A stretch of 64,000 nt of DNA, from NCBI RefSeq assembly GCF_047729555.1, contig NZ_CP159825.1, forward strand, positions 992,001-1,056,000, in the 5' to 3' direction. A program made the position numbers and the translations under genes. Positions within the stretch are counted from its first letter, which is position 1, and the number at the start of each line of letters is the position of its first letter. The stretch comes from Porticoccus sp905181945. Its GTDB lineage: Bacteria; Pseudomonadota; Gammaproteobacteria; Pseudomonadales; Porticoccaceae. The notes under the pieces were generated by a model. It did not search any database. It saw only the letters and a list, made by a program, of their open reading frames with translations, and was not told the origin of the DNA. Positions 35,782 through 45,400 of this stretch are shown here, in pieces.

Positions 35782-36201
35782 CTATTCATTATTAGATTTT
35801 GTGGCAAACGCAATCTTGCTCAGCATAGCTTTTCGAGCAGCCTCCATGAGGTTAATGATAGACTGATGGCGAGCGTTTGCATCAGCGCTTATAATGACTT
35901 GTGTGTCTTGCTTGTCTTGCGCAAGTTCTCTCAAAACGTTCGCGATACTTTCAATTTCAGTGGAGACCAGGGGCTCGTTATTGATGAAATAATGGCCATC
36001 TTCGGTGATTTCGACCCTAATGGGTGCCGTTTCTTCATTTACTTGATTTTTTTCAGCGATAGGTAAATTAATTTTAACTTCGCTCAACTTCGCAAACGTC
36101 GTCGTTACCATTAGAAAGATAATCACTACTAATAAAACATCTATTAACGGAATAAAGTTAAGTTCTATATCGTCATCGTGATTTCTTCTTTTTGAGCGCA
36201 T
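35782..36201 (-). CDS. exbD: ExbD/TolR-family proton-channel subunit
   Basis: 139 residues: short cytosolic N-terminus, one membrane helix IPLIDVLLVVIIFLMVTT with the functional aspartate in LIDVLLV, and a periplasmic domain. It forms the proton-driven motor with ExbB that energises TonB. It starts 2 bp after the exbB stop. The tonB gene upstream in the same run favours ExbD over TolR. Confidence 0.9.
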   Translation of the reverse strand: MRSKRRNHDDDIELNFIPLIDVLLVVIIFLMVTTTFAKLSEVKINLPIAEKNQVNEETAPIRVEITEDGHYFINNEPLVSTEIESIANVLRELAQDKQDTQVIISADANARHQSIINLMEAARKAMLSKIAFATKSNNE

Positions 36202-36203
36202 GC

Positions 36204-36809
36204 TTATTTACCCTCAACACTGCAAAAATTAATTATTCGCTGCGCATTATTTTCCATAACATGAATCTGATGATCTATCTTTGCACGAAAAATTTTATAA
36301 CCAATCATAGCTGGGATTGCTACAACAATACCACCGCCAGTATTATACAGTGCAACAGAAATTCCACGTGCAAACTGTTCCACATCTTGACCATTACTTG
36401 TAAAAGAACTAAATAGTTCCACCATTCCCACAATTGTGCCAAACAGTCCCAGCAAGGGTGCTACTGTTGAAATCATTGCCAAAATAAAAAGATATTTTTC
36501 TAATTGATGACTAATAGAGTCACCTGTCTTCACGATAGCATCATTAAGAATTTCCGGTGACTCGCCTTGATTTTCAATAGCAGTAGCTAGCATTAAGCCT
36601 GATAAAGAGCTTTTACTGAGCCGCTCTAACACCTCTTTATCTAGCGGGCCATCCTGTAACTGTAATTCTAGATCGCTAACTAAATTTTCTGGAATTACGA
36701 CGCTATCTCGCAAAGCAACTAGCCGGTCCATGATAACTGCGAAAGCCACTATGGAAGTGAAAATTAATGGCCATATTGGCCAACCTGCAGCCTGAATTAC
36801 TTCCCACAT
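36204..36809 (-). CDS. exbB: ExbB/TolQ-family motor protein
   Basis: 201 residues with three predicted membrane helices (near 10-30, about 110-135 and about 155-178), including the conserved APLLGLFGTIVGMVELF and ISVALYNTGGGIVVAIPAMIGY segments of the MotA/TolQ/ExbB family. It lies 18 bp after tonB and 2 bp before exbD. It probably powers the ZnuD-like receptor and other TonB-dependent transporters. Confidence 0.92.
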   Translation of the reverse strand: MWEVIQAAGWPIWPLIFTSIVAFAVIMDRLVALRDSVVIPENLVSDLELQLQDGPLDKEVLERLSKSSLSGLMLATAIENQGESPEILNDAIVKTGDSISHQLEKYLFILAMISTVAPLLGLFGTIVGMVELFSSFTSNGQDVEQFARGISVALYNTGGGIVVAIPAMIGYKIFRAKIDHQIHVMENNAQRIINFCSVEGK

Positions 36810-36827
36810 AATTTTTTCCTGATAAAG

Positions 36828-37520
36828 TTAAAGCAATGTAAATTTAATTGGCACTAAAATTGTAAATATTTTTCCACTTAAAATACTTGGCGGCGCTGGA
36901 AAGGGTGCTGCCCTATCGATCATATCTAAGCCTTCCTTATCTAAAGCTTTAAACCCACTTGATTTTTTTAGCTCTTTTGTGATCAATTTCCCTTGATGTG
37001 TCAATTTAACCTGCAGGACGACTTCTCCTTGCCATCCTCGACGTTGGGCAATTCTGGGGTATTTTTTATATTGTGCAACATGCATTGCAAATTGCCGACT
37101 AAAGTCATCTAATGCTGCCAATCCAGCATTTCTTGCATCATCCTCTCCTACTTCTGGAGTTTCGACCGGCTCTGGAGCGGATACTGCTGATTCTTGCTGC
37201 TGTTGAACTGATTCGGGTTCAACAGGAGTTATCTCTTCCTGTATAGATGCAATATTATCTTTCGTAATTTCTGGTTCGAATTCTTCTACTATTTTTGAGT
37301 CAGCCTCCTCAGAGGCTTTTTCTGCCAAAGGAGGAGAAGGCTCTAGAACACTTTTTGATAACAGAATAGCCTCAAAGTTCATCAATTCTTTGCTACTTTC
37401 AGCTTTATCAAATTTTAAAATCAATAGATCTGTTATCAGTATCCCATGAATGAGCATTGACAAAAAAAGCGCGTCTTTTATGTTAAATCGGCTTAAACAA
37501 TCTTTAAGTTTGGCTAACAT
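36828..37520 (-). CDS. tonB: TonB-type energy transducer
   Basis: 230 residues: one N-terminal helix (ALFLSMLIHGILITDLLIL), a Glu/Pro-rich periplasm-spanning stretch (about 50-135, more acidic than the classic Pro-Lys TonB) and a C-terminal TonB domain with YPRIAQRRGWQGEVVLQVKL and a PFPAPP motif. It heads a tonB-exbB-exbD set placed between hisB and hisH. TolA is less likely given the C-terminal motif. Confidence 0.88.
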   Translation of the reverse strand: MLAKLKDCLSRFNIKDALFLSMLIHGILITDLLILKFDKAESSKELMNFEAILLSKSVLEPSPPLAEKASEEADSKIVEEFEPEITKDNIASIQEEITPVEPESVQQQQESAVSAPEPVETPEVGEDDARNAGLAALDDFSRQFAMHVAQYKKYPRIAQRRGWQGEVVLQVKLTHQGKLITKELKKSSGFKALDKEGLDMIDRAAPFPAPPSILSGKIFTILVPIKFTLL

Positions 37521-37658
37521 AAGTAATTATCAGTAACTAGGTAAAATTTCATTGCCGAATAATCGACAAACTAATTTAGCGGAGGTTACGGCACAAAAAA
37601 TAGCTGCATAAAGCCTCTATTCAGTAATTTTTCAATGAGATGATCAAATTTAAGTATT

Positions 37659-38252
37659 TCAGAGTGACCCCTTTGTTGAGGGCATCACTCCTGCCATTCT
37701 TGGATCAAACTCTGCGGCCATACGCAAAGCGCGGCCAAATGCCTTAAAAATTGTTTCAATTTGGTGGTGTGCATTATTGCCGCGAAAATTATCAATATGC
37801 AGTGAAATTCCTGCATGATTAACAAATCCTTGAAAAAATTCATAGGTTAAATCTACGTCAAAATCTCCAACTTTAGGGCGAGAGAAATCAGCAAACATCT
37901 CTAATCCAGGGCGCCCCGAAAAATCCACAACAACACGAGATAAAGCTTCGTCTAGAGGTACATAAGCATGGCCATAGCGACGAATACCTTTTTTATCTCC
38001 GAGCGCTTGTTTGAACGCCTGCCCAATAGTGATGCCCACATCTTCTACTGTATGATGATCATCTATTTCAGTGTCACCTTTAGCTTTCACAGTAAGATCT
38101 ATGAGGCCATGTCGCGCAATTTGATCGAGCATATGGTCAAGAAATGGTACGCCAGTTTCAAAGCTTGCCTGCCCTGTGCCGTCAATATTAACCTCAACAG
38201 AGATTTGAGTCTCAAGCGTGTCGCGACTCACTTTAGCTTTTCGTTGCGTCAT
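37659..38252 (-). CDS. hisB: Imidazoleglycerol-phosphate dehydratase
   Basis: Monofunctional dehydratase of histidine synthesis, 197 residues from the ATG at 38252, which follows GGAG with 6-bp spacing; the TTG at 38264 is disfavoured. Mn-binding His motifs DHHTVEDVG and NNAHHQIE are intact. It lacks the phosphatase domain of E. coli HisB. It is the first gene of the run; tonB begins 138 bp downstream on the same strand. Confidence 0.95.
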   Translation of the reverse strand: MTQRKAKVSRDTLETQISVEVNIDGTGQASFETGVPFLDHMLDQIARHGLIDLTVKAKGDTEIDDHHTVEDVGITIGQAFKQALGDKKGIRRYGHAYVPLDEALSRVVVDFSGRPGLEMFADFSRPKVGDFDVDLTYEFFQGFVNHAGISLHIDNFRGNNAHHQIETIFKAFGRALRMAAEFDPRMAGVMPSTKGSL

Positions 38253-38621
38253 GTATTTCTCCAAAACACTTTATATAAAACAAGATTCTTTTCATTCAGA
38301 CTTGTTAGAACAACCATCATTCTATAAACCAAGATGATCATACATAAAAAATTTCATTCAGCCCATTCTCATTCATTATAGTGCTAGCGAAGGAGCCCTT
38401 CCAGAATAAGGGTATATTTATTGCAACTTATATTAGGAATAATTTTTATATGCCCTTAAATTTCCACTTTTATCATAAACAAAAGATACAAGAAGCTTCA
38501 TTAACTAGAATAAATAAAGCACCTACAGGTAAAATGCTAACCTATGGTAACCTACTTAGCAGTCTATGGTTTTGGTGGATGTTGGGATAAATACAAAAAT
38601 GTCGCCACAGGAGCGATCTAA
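38253..38621. other. 369-bp divergent intergenic region between hisB and the AsmA gene
   Basis: Very AT-rich. It must carry the hisB promoter leftward and the AsmA-gene promoter rightward. A 69-codon plus-strand frame (38381-38590) has no ribosome-binding site and no recognisable family, and I do not believe it. No convincing operator or attenuator was seen; in particular no run of His codons. Confidence 0.6.
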
Positions 38622-40514
38622 TTGAAACTATTAAAAGCTTTTATTTGGGTAATATGTCTACTTGGCATAGTTGCTATTACAACGGCATCGTTTTTAATGG
38701 TAGGCGTAGATCCAAATAGCTATAAACCTGAGCTATCAAAACTTGCCAAAGAAAATGGTGTCGATCTAGCAATAGATGGTGATCTTAGCTGGTCATTCTT
38801 CCCAAATCTGGCAGTTAATGCCGGCGCTACATCGATATCAGGAAAAAATATTCCGGAGATTCGTTTTGAGCAGGCTGACTTCAGTCTAGACTGGATGGCT
38901 CTACTGTCTAGCACCGTACGCCTCAAGACGATATCGATCTATGGTGCAGACATTACCATTCAGGCAACCGCAGAAGCTGAAAATATTGTCGTCGCCTCGA
39001 CTAAAATTACCTCCACAAAAAAACAAGATATAAGCATTCCAGCCCTCCCCTTCGAGCTTGCTATTGATGGCCTAAATCTCAAGAATGCTAAGCTTACTGT
39101 TGTCTCAGCAGCCCAACAGAAAACAGTTGTAGAAAAACTAAATCTTACCGGAAAAAATCTTAATTTAGATGAAAAACCATTTTCTGTAGGATTACAATTT
39201 TCAACCATCCATCCAGACTATCCAATTCCAATTGATGTAACTTTCAGCTCTCAAATTATATTTCATGAAAAAGAAAAAATGATAGCGCTAGAATCCACAA
39301 AGTTGAGCGTTAATGGCATCGAAAATCTGCCCATTGCCTTAAGTTTTAATGCTAACTATCAGCTAGAAAAATTGCTAACTCTAGATAATATTAAGTTTAA
39401 CTCGGATGATTTCACTATTAACGGTGATGCCTCGCTGAAGTTGACTAGCCCCCGCAAACTCAACATAAAGCTCAGAGGTACTGATTTAATTCTGCCTACA
39501 GCCTTGCAAAAAGTTGACCAAAAAGCTACTAATGACCAGCTATCAAATCACAAAGGATCTGCCGCACAAGCTTTGCTTTCTCCTATTGTTGTACCTCTTG
39601 CTCTACTGGAGGGCGGCAAGGGTCATATCGAGATAAGCCTGGATAGCTTTAGTGTTGATCAAATCATTATTAGCAAACTTCACCTGAACTTATTTTCCAA
39701 CAACAAGGTCATAGAAATAACAGACCTGTCTGGAGAAGTTTTTGATGGCGTCTTCCAAGCAACGACAAGAATTGATCTCAGCAGCAACATGCCTCGTATA
39801 GAATTTTCCAACACGCTCAAGGATATTAATATAAATAAAGCGCTATCATCTCTTGTGGATCTATCAGATATCAGTGGGACGCTCTCCGCAGATTTTAGTG
39901 CAACTAGTCGAGGAGATACTCAAGATATACTAATCGACAATATGCATGGGGCCGGTGAGCTGTTGGCAGAAAACCTGAAGCTCAACATAATTAATGTGGA
40001 ACAAAGCTATTGTGAGATGGCGTCCATCATAGAAAAACGTGCCCTGTCCAGCCAATCATGGCCTAACTACACTGAACTACAGAGCTTAAAAACCAAATTT
40101 TCATTAGACAATAAAATCGTTACCATACCTAGTCTAACCAGTGGTCTGGGCAATCTTGCTATCTCCGGGGATGGTCAAGTTAACCTAAAAGAACAAACTT
40201 ATAGTGTACTAATAAAGGCTAACCTTAAAGGGGACCAAACCTCTGAATCCGGTTGTCCCATTAAAAGCAAAAGCATAAGAAATAAAGATCTACCTCTGCG
40301 CTGCAGCGGCTCATTTGCACCAGATGGCAGCATGAGATGCCTTCCTGAAAAAGGATTTATCAAACAGCTCTTAAAAGAGACAATCAAAGAAAAACTCATT
40401 AACAGCTTACTAAATTCCAAATCTGATGCAGGTGCAGAAAAAAGCGGGGGAGCTGAGCCTAAAGACGTCAAAGAGCAGATCATGGATACGTTACTAAAAG
40501 GCCTGTTTAAATAG
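38622..40514 (+). CDS. AsmA-family protein
   Basis: 630 residues, one N-terminal helix (LLKAFIWVICLLGIVAITTASFLMVG) then a large periplasmic beta-rich domain. AsmA features are the start VGVDPNSYKPELSKLAKENGVDLAIDGDLSW and the C-terminal YSVLIKANLKGDQ...LPLRCSGSF. AsmA-like proteins are proposed bridges for phospholipid transport between membranes. Start TTG at 38622 with AGGAG eight bases upstream. Its stop TAG overlaps the mutY GTG start by one base, so the genes are coupled. Confidence 0.88.
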   Translation: MKLLKAFIWVICLLGIVAITTASFLMVGVDPNSYKPELSKLAKENGVDLAIDGDLSWSFFPNLAVNAGATSISGKNIPEIRFEQADFSLDWMALLSSTVRLKTISIYGADITIQATAEAENIVVASTKITSTKKQDISIPALPFELAIDGLNLKNAKLTVVSAAQQKTVVEKLNLTGKNLNLDEKPFSVGLQFSTIHPDYPIPIDVTFSSQIIFHEKEKMIALESTKLSVNGIENLPIALSFNANYQLEKLLTLDNIKFNSDDFTINGDASLKLTSPRKLNIKLRGTDLILPTALQKVDQKATNDQLSNHKGSAAQALLSPIVVPLALLEGGKGHIEISLDSFSVDQIIISKLHLNLFSNNKVIEITDLSGEVFDGVFQATTRIDLSSNMPRIEFSNTLKDININKALSSLVDLSDISGTLSADFSATSRGDTQDILIDNMHGAGELLAENLKLNIINVEQSYCEMASIIEKRALSSQSWPNYTELQSLKTKFSLDNKIVTIPSLTSGLGNLAISGDGQVNLKEQTYSVLIKANLKGDQTSESGCPIKSKSIRNKDLPLRCSGSFAPDGSMRCLPEKGFIKQLLKETIKEKLINSLLNSKSDAGAEKSGGAEPKDVKEQIMDTLLKGLFK

Positions 40515-41596
40515 TGGTTATCGCCGTCCGTAAAATAACCCCAGATTACCACGCAAAGTTATTTGCGTCTAAATTGCTGCAATGGTTTGATCTGTATGGT
40601 CGCAAAGATCTGCCATGGCAACATAATCCTTCGGCCTACAGAGTATGGATTTCCGAGGTTATGCTTCAGCAAACTCAAGTTAGCACTGTGATCCCCTATT
40701 ACCAACGCTTTATGGCCAGCTTTCCTAGCCTAAAAAGTCTAGCTGGAGCAACCGAAGATCAAGTCCTTCATCATTGGAGTGGACTTGGTTACTATGCTCG
40801 CGCCAGGAACCTACACAAGACAGCAAAGCTGCTCACATCCACCCTAGATGGTAACTTTCCGGAAAGTTTGGAGGAACTAGAAGACCTGCCAGGAATAGGC
40901 CGATCGACAGCAGGAGCAATATACGCTATTGCTTATCAGAAAACTGCATCCATTCTTGATGGCAATGTCAAGAGGGTGCTTGCAAGGCATGAAGCTATCA
41001 GCGGTTGGCCTGGGGCAAGCGCAACGACAAAAATCCTATGGGGGATTGCCGAAAAGCGTACGCCAAAAGAAAGGACAGCAGACTACACGCAGGCGATCAT
41101 GGACCTTGGTGCTACCCTGTGCACCCGAACAAAACCTAGATGCCAGGAATGTCCTGTTAAATCTGACTGTAAAAGCTTTAATGCAGGAAATCCAGAAAGT
41201 TATCCGGCAAAAAAACCTACCAAAAAAATCCCCACAAAAACTTGTTTTTTTCTGATGATTTCTAATTCAAGTGGTGAATTTTTACTACAAAAACGCCGGT
41301 CTAAAGGACTTTGGGGCGGGCTATGGGTGTTCCCTCAATGTGACGATGAAAAAGACATCTCTATTGTTTGCGAGCACCTTAATCAGTCCGCAAAATCATG
41401 GACAATACTTCCAACTAAACGTCATACTTTTAGCCACTTTCATCTAGATTACCAGCCAGTCATGATAGAATGTGATCCTCAAAGTGCTTTAGCTAAGCAG
41501 GACATTCTCTGGTATAACCCCAACACACCATTAGAGATCGGCATAGCCAAACCTATAGCAAGCCTACTAGGTGAAATTAAACAAAAAAGAGGTTAA
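40514..41596 (+). CDS. mutY: A/G-specific adenine DNA glycosylase
   Basis: Removes adenine mispaired with 8-oxoguanine. 360 residues, GTG start overlapping the asmA stop. Catalytic Glu48 (ISEVMLQQTQVS), helix-hairpin-helix LPGIGRSTAG, Asp149 (ILDGNVKRVL), and an intact C-X6-C-X2-C-X5-C iron-sulfur motif at Cys203, 210, 213 and 219. The C-terminal MutT-like domain recognises 8-oxoG. It lies 3 bp before yggX, the E. coli order. Confidence 0.96.
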   Translation: MVIAVRKITPDYHAKLFASKLLQWFDLYGRKDLPWQHNPSAYRVWISEVMLQQTQVSTVIPYYQRFMASFPSLKSLAGATEDQVLHHWSGLGYYARARNLHKTAKLLTSTLDGNFPESLEELEDLPGIGRSTAGAIYAIAYQKTASILDGNVKRVLARHEAISGWPGASATTKILWGIAEKRTPKERTADYTQAIMDLGATLCTRTKPRCQECPVKSDCKSFNAGNPESYPAKKPTKKIPTKTCFFLMISNSSGEFLLQKRRSKGLWGGLWVFPQCDDEKDISIVCEHLNQSAKSWTILPTKRHTFSHFHLDYQPVMIECDPQSALAKQDILWYNPNTPLEIGIAKPIASLLGEIKQKRG

Positions 41597-41599
41597 CTT

Positions 41600-41872
41600 A
41601 TGGCACGTATGGTGTTTTGTAAAAAAATAGGCAAGGAATCAAAAGGTCTTGACACCCAACCCTTTCCAGGACCCAAAGGACTTGAGATTTTTGACAACAT
41701 TTCTAAGGAAGCTTGGGATGAGTGGCTAGAGCATCAAACTCGGCTGATTAATGAGAAGCATTTAAATATGATGGACCTCACAGCGAGAACCTATCTAAAT
41801 GAACAAAGAGATAAGTTTTTTTCGGGCGAAGAAATTGATCAAGCTGAAGGGTATTTGTCCACTTCAAAGTAA
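41600..41872 (+). CDS. yggX: Fe(2+)-trafficking/oxidative protection protein YggX
   Basis: 90 residues, start MARMVFCKKIGKESKGLD with the conserved Cys7, and YLNEQRDKFFSGEE near the end, both family hallmarks. Proposed to carry iron and protect iron-sulfur proteins such as MutY, its upstream neighbour. A tRNA gene follows 85 bp later from its own promoter. Confidence 0.94.
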   Translation: MARMVFCKKIGKESKGLDTQPFPGPKGLEIFDNISKEAWDEWLEHQTRLINEKHLNMMDLTARTYLNEQRDKFFSGEEIDQAEGYLSTSK

Positions 41873-41887
41873 TTTACTGCGATACTA

Positions 41888-41922
41888 TTGACGATACAAA
41901 GATGAGGAGGTTTAATACGCGC
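41888..41922 (+). promoter_or_regulatory. Sigma-70 promoter of tRNA-Phe
   Basis: TTGACG (41888-41893), exactly 17 bp, TTTAAT (41911-41916), then the GC-rich discriminator ACGCGC expected of stable-RNA promoters under stringent control. Transcription would begin about 35 nt before the tRNA. Confidence 0.75.
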
Positions 41923-41957
41923 TTCTTTTTGCAGGTCCATTGTTTCATCTTTATTAC

Positions 41958-42033
41958 GCCCAGATAGCTCAGTTGGTAGAGCAGAGGATTGAAAATCCTC
42001 GTGTCGGCGGTTCGATTCCGTCTCTGGGCACCA
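41958..42033 (+). tRNA. tRNA-Phe (anticodon GAA)
   Basis: 76 nt including an encoded CCA. Acceptor GCCCAGA pairs with TCTGGGC; D-arm GCTC/GAGC; anticodon stem GAGGA/TCCTC with loop TTGAAAA gives anticodon GAA; T-arm GGCGG/CCGTC with TTCGATT loop. The last 30 nt (42004-42033) recur with one mismatch at 51196-51225, marking it as the probable insertion target of the element carrying the giant surface protein. Confidence 0.98.
42004..42033 (+). repeat. Left att-like copy of tRNA-Phe 3' end
   Basis: T-arm plus acceptor 3' strand plus CCA. Direct repeat of 51196-51225, 29 of 30 bases identical. Similarity extends left to 41995 (39 nt, four mismatches). In tRNA-site integration the tRNA is kept whole by the incoming copy, as here. 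Confidence 0.8.
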
Positions 42034-42103
42034 CGTTTATTTTATACCTCTCTGTACCCACTACTACCGTTGGCTTTCAAGCCTTCTTCATAATAAAACT
42101 TTC

Positions 42104-42127
42104 AAATGTAGACTAAAATGTAGACTA
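42104..42127 (+). repeat. Perfect 12-bp tandem repeat
   Basis: AAATGTAGACTA occurs twice in immediate succession, 70 bp past the tRNA. The position relative to the att-like site would suit arm-type sites of a tyrosine recombinase, but no recombinase is present to support that. Confidence 0.7.
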
Positions 42128-42356
42128 AATTTAGGGCATGGGGGGCTATATTCCGCTTCCTTGTTATTAATAGTACCCACCCCCATACAAAATAGCTGAA
42201 ATTGAAAATACGTAAATAAGCATCTTGTATTAAAAAGATGAAATCTTTATACCTCAAAATCAAACTAAGCTAAGTTAAATTACCCTTTGTAAGAAAAAAC
42301 TAAAGGATGAGTTAGGGAAATAAAAACACTACTCACAGCAACAATCATTATCCTGC

Positions 42357-42386
42357 TTGCTCTTCCTTCAATTTTTTTGATAAAAT
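42357..42386 (+). promoter_or_regulatory. Candidate promoter of the giant surface-protein gene
   Basis: TTGCTC and TAAAAT with 18-bp spacing, ending 89 bp before the ATG at 42476. AT-rich surroundings make chance matches likely, so this is tentative. Confidence 0.35.
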
Positions 42387-42475
42387 CTACTTAATTGCTA
42401 AAAATACAGTGAGCTCATTATCAGTGATTTGAAAATTGAACGGGCAAATTGTTAATTTTAAGGTGGTTCCGAAAA

Positions 42476-45400
42476 ATGGGTTGTATTGGATTTTTCGGAA
42501 CAAATGACCGCTTCAAGACTATATTTCTTTTATGTCTACTTTTTCTAATTCCATTGTCCGCGAATGCAGATTATGGCATTACCAGCGTCAACAGCTATGT
42601 AGAAGAAAAGCACACTGCAACCAACTTGTGTTCTCGCGATGATTCATGTGGCAATGGTCAACGATCTAGTTCCGGATATGACTTTATTGTCGTCCTTGAG
42701 CGTGAAAATATTAACACTGTCCAGCTGCCAACCTATAACGCCGTCAATAGTGGCGAATCAAACACTTCAGCCAGTCGGAACACTGCAAATTTTCCGGTTA
42801 ACTCCTATTTAGTATTCCTGAACGATGATCATTCAAATTCAGATAGACAGAACAAAATAGGGCAAATAGTATTTCAAAATAAAATTCTTGGTATATATAC
42901 CAGTTCATCCAACACTATATTTCGAACGGGGGTTTCAAAATCTGGCGCCACCTACCCTACTAGCCCTGCCAGCAAGCGTGCTTTTGAATTCGGATCCATT
43001 TATGGCAACAACACCTCTAGCTCTACATCTGCTGGTGACTGGATTAGTATTGGTTCTGATGACAAAACATTAAGAGTTGGTACCGCCAACGGTCAAAAAG
43101 GTGACTACATTCGTGTCATTACACAGGCTACAACAGACTTCACAATTAATGCTATTAGCAATGTATCTGTTGCTGAAGGAACCGCCTACACCAGTGTAAC
43201 CCCAGCACTCACAGGCTCACCCATCGGTACGGTCACCTACACTCTTAGCGGAGCTGATGCTGCTGACTTCACTATTAACTCCTCTACTGGTGTGGTGTCC
43301 ATGGTGGCGCGAGACTATGACAATCCGGTGGACAGTGGCGCTAACAATACTTATTCGCTAACTATTACCGCGACCGATACTTACGGAAACAACGATAGCG
43401 AAGACTGGGTTGTCACGGTAACCCAAGTGTCTGAAGGATCGGCTTTCACACTCAATGCCATTGCTGATGTCAGTGTTAATGAGAACGCTGCCTATACCAG
43501 TGTCACCCCGGGGTACACTGGCTCTGTTTCTGGTTTTCTTACCTACACTATCACTGGCGGGACTGATGCCGCCGACTTTAGCATCAACTCCTCCACCGGA
43601 GTAGTGACTATGGTGGCGCGTGATTTTGAAAATCCTGTAGATAGCGACATCAACAACACTTATTCACTGACCATCCGAGCCACAGATCAAGCCGGGAGAT
43701 ATGATACTGAGCCATGGATCGTGACGGTAGCGGATGTAAATGAACCAGTTAGTTTCACCATCGATGAAATTTCTAATGTTACTATCAATGAGAACGCTGC
43801 CTATACCAGTGTAACTCCTAACATCACTGGGACACCTATTGTTGGGGTCACCTACACTCTTAGCGGAACTGATGCTGCTGACTTCACTATTAACTCCTCT
43901 ACTGGTGTGGTGTCCATGGTGGCGCGTGATTTTGAGAACCCTGTAGATAGCGACACCGGTAACACTTACTCCTTCACTATTACCGCTACTGATGAAGACG
44001 CCAATACCGACACCGAAGACTGGACCGTAACGGTGTTAAATGTCGTGGAAGCCGCCAGCTTTACTATTAACCCTATCGCTGATTTAAATATCAATGAGAA
44101 CGCTGCTTACACTAGTGTGACTCCGGCGCTCACCGGGACACCCATCGGCACGGTCACCTATACTATCGGCGGGACTGATGCTGCTGATTTCACTATTAAC
44201 TCCTCTACTGGTGTGGTGTCCATGGTGGCGCGTGATTTTGAGAACCCTGTAGATAGCGACACCGGTAACACTTATGACCTTGTGATCACCGTCACCGATG
44301 AAGACGCCAATACCGACACCGAAGACTGGACCGTAACGGTGTTAAATGTCGTGGAAGCCGCCAGCTTTGACCTAGACGCCATTGCTGATTTAAATATCAA
44401 TGAGAACGCTGCTTACACTAGTGTGACTCCGGCGCTCACCGGGACACCCATCGGCACGGTCACCTATACTATCGGCGGGACTGATGCTGCTGACTTCACT
44501 ATTAACTCCTCTACTGGTGTGGTGTCCATGGTGGCGCGTGATTTTGAGAACCCTGTAGATAGCGACACCGGTAACACTTATGACCTTGTGATCACCGTCA
44601 CCGATACCGATGGAAACACCGACACCGAAGACTGGACCGTAACGGTGTTAAATGTCGTGGAAGCCTCCGGCTTTACTATTAACCCTATCGCTGATTTAAA
44701 TATCAATGAGAACGCTGCTTACACTAGTGTGACTCCGGCGCTCACCGGGACACCCATCGGCACGGTCACCTATACTATCGGCGGGACTGATGCTGCTGAC
44801 TTCACTATTAACTCCTCTACTGGTGTGGTGTCCATGGTGGCGCGTGATTTTGAGAACCCTGTAGATAGCGACACCGGTAACACTTATGACCTTGTGATCA
44901 CCGTCACCGATACCGATGGAAACACCGACACCGAAGACTGGACCGTAACGGTGTTAAATGTCGTGGAAGCCGCCAGCTTTGACCTAGACGCCATTGCTGA
45001 TTTAAATATCAATGAGAACGCTGCTTACACTAGTGTGACTCCGGCGCTCACCGGGACACCCATCGGCACGGTCACCTATACTATCGGCGGGACTGATGCT
45101 GCTGACTTCACTATTAACTCCTCTACTGGTGTGGTGTCCATGGTGGCGCGTGATTTTGAGAACCCTGTAGATAGCGACACCGGTAACACTTATGACCTTG
45201 TGATCACCGTCACCGATACCGATGGAAACACCGACACCGAAGACTGGACCGTAACGGTGTTAAATGTCGTGGAAGCCGCCAGCTTTACTATTAACCCTAT
45301 CGCTGATTTAAATATCAATGAGAACGCTGCTTACACTAGTGTGACTCCGGCGCTCACCGGGACACCCATCGGCACGGTCACCTATACTATCGGCGGGACT

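Larger units (their letters stand above)
42034..42475. other. 442-bp gap between tRNA-Phe and the giant surface-protein gene
   Basis: AT-rich. It contains a 12-bp tandem repeat (42104-42127), a signal-peptide-like 24-codon frame lacking a start codon (42320-42394) and a candidate promoter TTGCTC (42357-42362), 18 bp, TAAAAT (42381-42386). No integrase gene or fragment is recognisable. Confidence 0.6.

Noticed and set aside
38381..38590. 69-codon plus-strand frame between hisB and the AsmA gene
   Set aside because: No ribosome-binding site, no family resemblance, low-complexity composition; most likely chance.
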